From Pelargonium nanum (taxonomy: Eukaryota > Streptophyta > Magnoliopsida > Geraniales > Geraniaceae): a stretch of DNA of 22,728 nt. Below the pieces are notes generated by a model that saw only the letters and a program-made list of their open reading frames with translations, did not search any database and had not been told where the DNA came from. The first letter of the stretch is position 1, and each line of letters begins with the position of its first letter. The translations under genes and the position numbers were made by a program. This document shows, piece by piece, positions 20,617-22,728 of this stretch. Where the stretch lies: assembly GCA_036897485.1 (NCBI GenBank), contig JAYMTF010001544.1, forward strand, positions 1 through 22,728, written 5' to 3'.

Positions 20617-20940
20617 TGTGCTATCTCGAAGTGGCTCAGATTACTTCACTTAATTTGGATTCTTGTAAGCAAGTGCCACTTCAACAGTGCCAAACCAACC
20701 ATAAAGACCAGCTACCAATTCCTAAGTGCATATTCAGATCAAGACTATTAATACCAAATATCAAATCATTGGTCACAGTCTGATAGCTGATCAGTTGAAT
20801 CAGGAGCAGAGAAAGAGATAAGTTTGGTCATCAATAGATGAAAGCCTAACAAGTTTGGTCATCAATAGATGAAAGCCTAACAAGAGAGTGTATCATTAAC
20901 AATTTAATACTATATTCAAAATTTGTAGGGCTATCTGCTC
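20617..20940 (-). other. Predicted 5' UTR (second exon) of the phosphoesterase gene
   Basis: On the minus strand an excellent acceptor, TTTGTTTCATTTTCAG, precedes position 20940, and no equally good acceptor is seen closer to the ATG at 20616. The segment would hold several short upstream open frames and the 31-bp tandem duplication at 20820-20881. The UTR model is inference from splice signals only. Confidence 0.45.
20820..20884. repeat. Perfect 31-bp tandem duplication
   Basis: Copies at 20820-20850 and 20851-20881 are identical, and AAG of a third copy follows. Each begins AAGTTTGGTCATCAATAGAT and ends AAAGCCTAAC. It falls in the predicted 5' UTR of the phosphoesterase gene. Perfect identity implies a recent event. 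Confidence 0.95.
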
Positions 20941-21761
20941 CTGAAAATGAAACAAAGAGATGCAGCCAGAAGTTCATACCACAGTAAGCTTCTTCTATTC
21001 CAAGTTCCCACCCAATTTTTCAATGGAACCCCGAGGTAAAAATATTTTAAAGCTCCATTCACAAATAATGATAAAAACAGTAAGAAAATATTTGTAAGTT
21101 CCATTCAAAAATGACATAAAAACAGTGAGAAAATAACGACAGATAATTAGCTCGTAATGCACATCACTACAAAACAATGCTACAATATTATTTCAGCCAC
21201 AAGATGTCAAAGTAACTATTTCAAGTAGCTACCATATGAGCAAGTCAACTAATTACTTGCATACATTAAACAGTGAGGAACCAACAAAAAAAATACCCAA
21301 AACGCAAATTCTACACACTTTAATGTTGCAGACCAAAACCAGAGGTAATTTGAAAATAAAAACAAATTGGAGAAAAATAATAATAATACAGTAATATCCT
21401 TTACTTTTGCACAAATATAAGCCATGATTGTAACCGATCAAGCTTCATTTGTTTTTCGTTAAAAAAATGAAAGCAAAATTGATTGGATTCGTTTAAAGTG
21501 AAAAGGGAAAGTATCCAAGTATCATCCACAACTTAAACAATATACTAAAATATACAAAATCAAAACCCTAATAGTTGCTTATGCTCCTCCTAGCCTAGCA
21601 GAACACTAAAAAATGAAAAAAAAATAGCATTTCAATCCAGAAAGAGTTGGTTTTTAGCGGCAAAAACAAAAACCCATAGAAACCCACCTCGGAAAATCGA
21701 AATCGATGAGGAATTAAGAGGAAAGCAGAGAAGAAATTGAAGAGAAATAGAGAGAAAGTAC
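20941..21761 (-). other. Predicted 5'-UTR intron of the phosphoesterase gene (821 nt)
   Basis: The donor would be TTTCTCAG|GTACTTTC at 21761 and the acceptor the TTTTCAG ending at 20941. The intron contains a degenerate 46-bp tandem repeat (21041-21132) and otherwise AT-rich sequence. Leader introns are common in plant housekeeping genes. This one rests on splice-site quality alone. Confidence 0.45.
21041..21132. repeat. 46-bp degenerate tandem repeat, two copies
   Basis: Copy 1 starts at 21041 and copy 2 at 21087. Both read AATATTT, then a GTTCCATTC/GCTCCATTC core, then ATAAAAACAGT and AGAA. It lies in the predicted leader intron of the phosphoesterase gene. Confidence 0.8.
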
Positions 21762-22000
21762 CTGAGAAAGCGTGCATGTGGAAGCAACAAAAGGGAAAGG
21801 AAAGGTTAATATAGATAAAGAAAAACCGACATGGCAATAGCATCTGAGAATGTCTGCTGTGAGGGACATAACATCTTCAATGGCATATTCTCTTCCAATT
21901 CCACTCTATATATATTACTTGCAGAGGTTGTTCACTTCGGTTCTACTTGTGATTGATTTGTGAGGATTTTAAATCACTTTCTGGTTTTGGTTCTAAATCA
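21762..22000 (-). promoter_or_regulatory. Probable first UTR exon and promoter of the phosphoesterase gene
   Basis: On the minus strand a TATA-like run (TAATATATATAGAG, about 21902-21916) lies about 145 bp before the predicted leader donor at 21761. Transcription starting near 21870-21885 would give a short first UTR exon. No transcript evidence is available to me. Confidence 0.35.
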
Positions 22001-22679
22001 AAATTATCAAAATCAATCGAACCTTGAGCTTTGTTATTGTGTTGTTGGGTTGGTTGCTCATTTACCGTTTGGTTGGGTTTGGAGCTTGGACTTGGACTTT
22101 TAGGCCTAATTTTCTTCCTTCTTGGTTGGGCCTCATTTTTTTCTCCCTAAATTTAAAAAAAATATATATATTAAGAAAATGAGAAGCACATGCACAAAAG
22201 TTTAGTTTTTCCACCCAAATTGGCTTTTCCATTTATTAGTTAAACGGTGTTGTCTCTTCTGAATTGACATGTTTTTTAGATTTGGTCTTTAGTTGAGATT
22301 TTGTTTTGTTTAAACTCTTGTAAATTAATCGGTTGTAGCTTTTTTTACAAGTGTCACGTCAACATTTGTTGACACATAATCACGTCTCGTTAAATACAAC
22401 GTCCACGTGTGCATGTCACATCAGATAATAACGTTGTGTTTTCGTGAATTTTTTACATCACATATAGCCAAAACGTCGTCGTTTTAACTGTTAATGATGA
22501 AAAATGAAGGTTGGTGAAGACTAACAGTGATGCCACTGTGTTCGAGGATACGGTCACAAGGGAGTCTGGAGGGTGGACTGTGATGGAGGCAGGAGTCGAG
22601 TGGGAGTTAGTTGCGTGTGGAAAGAGGTTGCAATTGACCCAGAGAAGTCGAGGGCAAGTAAAGGTGGGTTGCCCCCTAG
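22001..22679. other. Intergenic DNA, no gene recognised
   Basis: Open frames of 68-86 codons near 22450-22717 overlap each other on both strands and show no domain. The stretch around 22320-22500 has several ACGT-type words and AAACGTCGTCGTTTTAAC. It could be part of a dispersed repeat, but I cannot define boundaries. Confidence 0.5.
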
Positions 22680-22728
22680 GGGGTGGCGCAATGGTCAAGA
22701 CACACATCTCCACATAGGAGGTCGTGGG
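22680..22728 (+). mobile_element. Head of a tRNA-like SINE, cut by the window end
   Basis: GGTGGCGCAATGGTCAAGAC contains TGGCGCAATGG (22684-22694), close to a polymerase III A box (TRGCNNAGYNGG). GGTCGTGGG at the last bases is where a B box (GGTTCGANTCC) would start in a tRNA-derived SINE. The remainder lies outside the window. It could also be the start of a genuine tRNA-like pseudogene. Confidence 0.5.

Noticed and set aside
21166..21178. CACTACAAAACAA as a CACTA terminus
   Set aside because: Only the first eight bases match the usual terminus, and there is no partner or subterminal repeat.
22453..22717. Overlapping open frames at the right end
   Set aside because: They are mutually overlapping on opposite strands, have no domain, and run into the SINE head.

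Overview
The window looks like nuclear DNA from a flowering plant, most likely a eudicot. The evidence is AT-rich, intron-containing genes with GT-AG splice sites, plant-specific protein families, and relics of plant transposable element families (a TRIM/copia-type retroelement, an Au-like SINE, a CACTA end and MITE-like fold-backs). No bacterial, organellar or viral genome structure is visible.

Layout. Positions 1-2925 hold no convincing gene. A GC-rich block (about 1-960) contains an 18-bp CpG-rich minisatellite, followed by AT-rich DNA with a small fold-back element and a second moderately GC-rich repeat block (about 1690-2400). Gene 1 (2926-5094, +, 3 exons, 334 aa) is a 2-oxoglutarate/Fe(II) dioxygenase of the gibberellin-oxidase-like group. 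A 3.1-kb AT-rich spacer follows, with a copia-type primer-binding-site relic and a MITE-like inverted repeat. Gene 2 (8188-8838, +, single exon, 216 aa) is a type I (M-gamma, AGL80/PHERES-like) MADS-box factor. Gene 3 (9918-11340, +, 6 exons, 339 aa) is a membrane-anchored sulfotransferase-like (NodH-related) protein. Gene 4 (12093-20616, -, 15 coding exons, 1017 aa, plus a probable 5'-UTR intron reaching about 21762) is a large multi-pass membrane protein with a calcineurin-like metallophosphoesterase domain in its middle. Genes 3 and 4 converge across a 752-bp spacer. The right end (about 21900-22728) is non-coding and finishes in the head of a tRNA-like SINE cut by the window edge.

The gene models were assembled by hand. 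Every intron chosen has GT-AG ends, joins exons in phase and restores family motifs. The four genes look like unrelated neighbours, and nothing suggests a shared pathway or an operon-like system. The most informative non-genic structures sit in gene 4: a TRIM-like element in intron 9, an Au-like SINE in intron 4, a 146-bp tandem duplication in intron 7 and a 31-bp tandem duplication in the inferred 5' leader. I found no convincing candidate for an undescribed biological system. The best leads are the minisatellite, the TRIM-like element, and the phosphoesterase, whose architecture is clear but whose function is not.
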